NCBI GenBank assembly: GCA_004195335.1
Contig: SDWK01000026.1
Span: 1 to 7,636, forward strand
From: Shewanella sp.
Lineage (GTDB): Bacteria; Pseudomonadota; Gammaproteobacteria; Enterobacterales; Shewanellaceae
Length of the DNA stretch: 7,636 nt
Direction of reading: 5' to 3'
Part shown: positions 7,086 to 7,636 of the stretch, one piece after another
Numbering within the stretch: position 1 is the stretch's first letter
How the letters are laid out: each line of letters begins with the position of its first letter
The notes under the pieces: generated by a model
Database searches by the model: none
What the model saw: only the letters and a program-made list of their open reading frames with translations
What the model was told of the DNA's origin: nothing
Program-made: the position numbers and the translations under genes

Positions 7086-7617
7086 ATTTGACTAACTATA
7101 GTGATAGCTTTATTTAGTTAATACCTGAGCCAAGAGGAAAGGGCTATTGATTATGAGAGGACCGTTGAAGAACTAATATTGCTCTCTCTTTAGGCTGCCT
7201 GTCAGTGAGCTTTTATCGTAAGTAGGAACATTTATTTTATATAAAATGGGTAAACGAAGTCGCTACTATAATATTAGCGCTAGCTACATTTGGTTTTTCG
7301 CCAATCAAATTAAGCCTGCTTTGTCAATCCCCAAACCCTGTTCAAATTAATTTCCCGAGATTGTTATAAAACGAGTAAAACATAGATTATTACCCATAGC
7401 GGAACAAAATATTTACACTTGTTGTGTGAGTGTTAACTATGGATGTAACTGATTAAATCACATCAAATTCTTCATTTCAGCAAGGTATACTCTCGTACCG
7501 ATATCATCAGCTTCTCTTTGTATATTCTGAATACTATCTCGATCTATGTGTAACGCACTGTTTTATAGGTGTATAACTTTATAGAGAAGCTGTGGGAGTA
7601 TGAGGATTAATCCGTTC
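7086..7617. other. Gene-less AT-rich stretch at the contig end
   Basis: About 530 bases hold no convincing ORF on either strand and no RNA gene that I recognise. Small signals only: a perfect 14-bp palindrome ATTTTATATAAAAT (7234-7247), a perfect -10 hexamer TATAAT (7267-7272) without a good -35, a hexamer TATAAC (7572-7577) with five of six -10 bases, and an ATG at 7600 that opens MRINPF before the adapter starts. The most likely reading is the upstream regulatory region of a rightward gene whose body lies beyond the contig end. Confidence 0.6.
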
Positions 7618-7636
7618 CTGTCTCTTATACACATCT
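7618..7636. other. Tn5/Nextera mosaic-end adapter (sequencing artefact)
   Basis: The final 19 bases, CTGTCTCTTATACACATCT, are exactly the reverse complement of the Tn5 mosaic end AGATGTGTATAAGAGACAG used in Nextera transposase libraries. The match is full length and flush with the window end, as expected for adapter read-through kept in an assembled contig. It is not genomic sequence of the organism, and there is no transposon around it. Confidence 0.97.

Noticed and set aside
7415..7433. Inverted repeat ACACT...AGTGT with a 9-base loop
   Set aside because: The 5-bp arms are too short to be meaningful in a region of this size, and no T run follows.
7450..7460. An FNR- or CRP-like inverted repeat TGATTAAATCA
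   Set aside because: The half-sites are three bases apart instead of the four needed for FNR, and the CRP left half is missing; probably chance.
7618..7636. A transposon end suggesting a Tn5-like insertion
   Set aside because: Only the 19-base mosaic end is present, flush with the window edge, and it is the engineered hyperactive version used in library preparation; adapter contamination explains it.
1..7636. CRISPR arrays, tRNA or rRNA genes, prophage or defence genes
   Set aside because: No direct-repeat array, no RNA gene fold and no mobile or defence protein is visible; the content is core replication, transport and porin genes.

Overview
The window looks like a chromosomal segment of a gammaproteobacterium, most likely Shewanella or a close marine relative. 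The porin reads like Shewanella porins, the DinG and DNA polymerase II proteins align along their whole length with the E. coli proteins as I remember them, and base composition is moderate. From memory, and unchecked, the order priC / TSUP permease / dinG / polB / porin matches Shewanella genomes. This is ordinary core-genome content, not a mobile or defence island.

Layout: a leftward operon fills the first 3 kb. It runs dinG (3024 to 946, iron-sulphur DNA helicase), then a YfcA-type TSUP membrane protein (937 to 164), then the 5' end of priC (167 to beyond base 1, primosome restart protein). The three genes are very tightly packed, and the second and third appear to start at TTG codons. Divergent from dinG is polB (3176 to 5599, SOS-inducible family B DNA polymerase II). 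The 151-base gap between dinG and polB holds a sequence matching the LexA/SOS consensus CTGT-N8-ACAG (3043-3058), so one operator may control both directions. Downstream, on the + strand, is an outer-membrane porin (5829 to 7040) with a strong intrinsic terminator (7061-7085). The remaining ~530 bases carry no recognisable gene. The last 19 bases are exactly the Tn5/Nextera mosaic-end adapter, so the window ends at a contig end with unremoved library adapter.

Functionally, dinG, polB and priC all act at damaged or stalled replication forks: unwinding R-loops and G-quadruplexes, lesion bypass and fork restart, and reloading of the replisome. The SOS box ties them together. The TSUP permease between dinG and priC is the odd member, and the porin appears to be a separate unit.

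I found no undescribed multi-gene system. The points most worth a second look are a shifted Fe-S cysteine pattern in DinG, an Asn-to-Ala change in the Exo II proofreading motif of Pol II, the shared LexA box, and the terminal adapter artefact.
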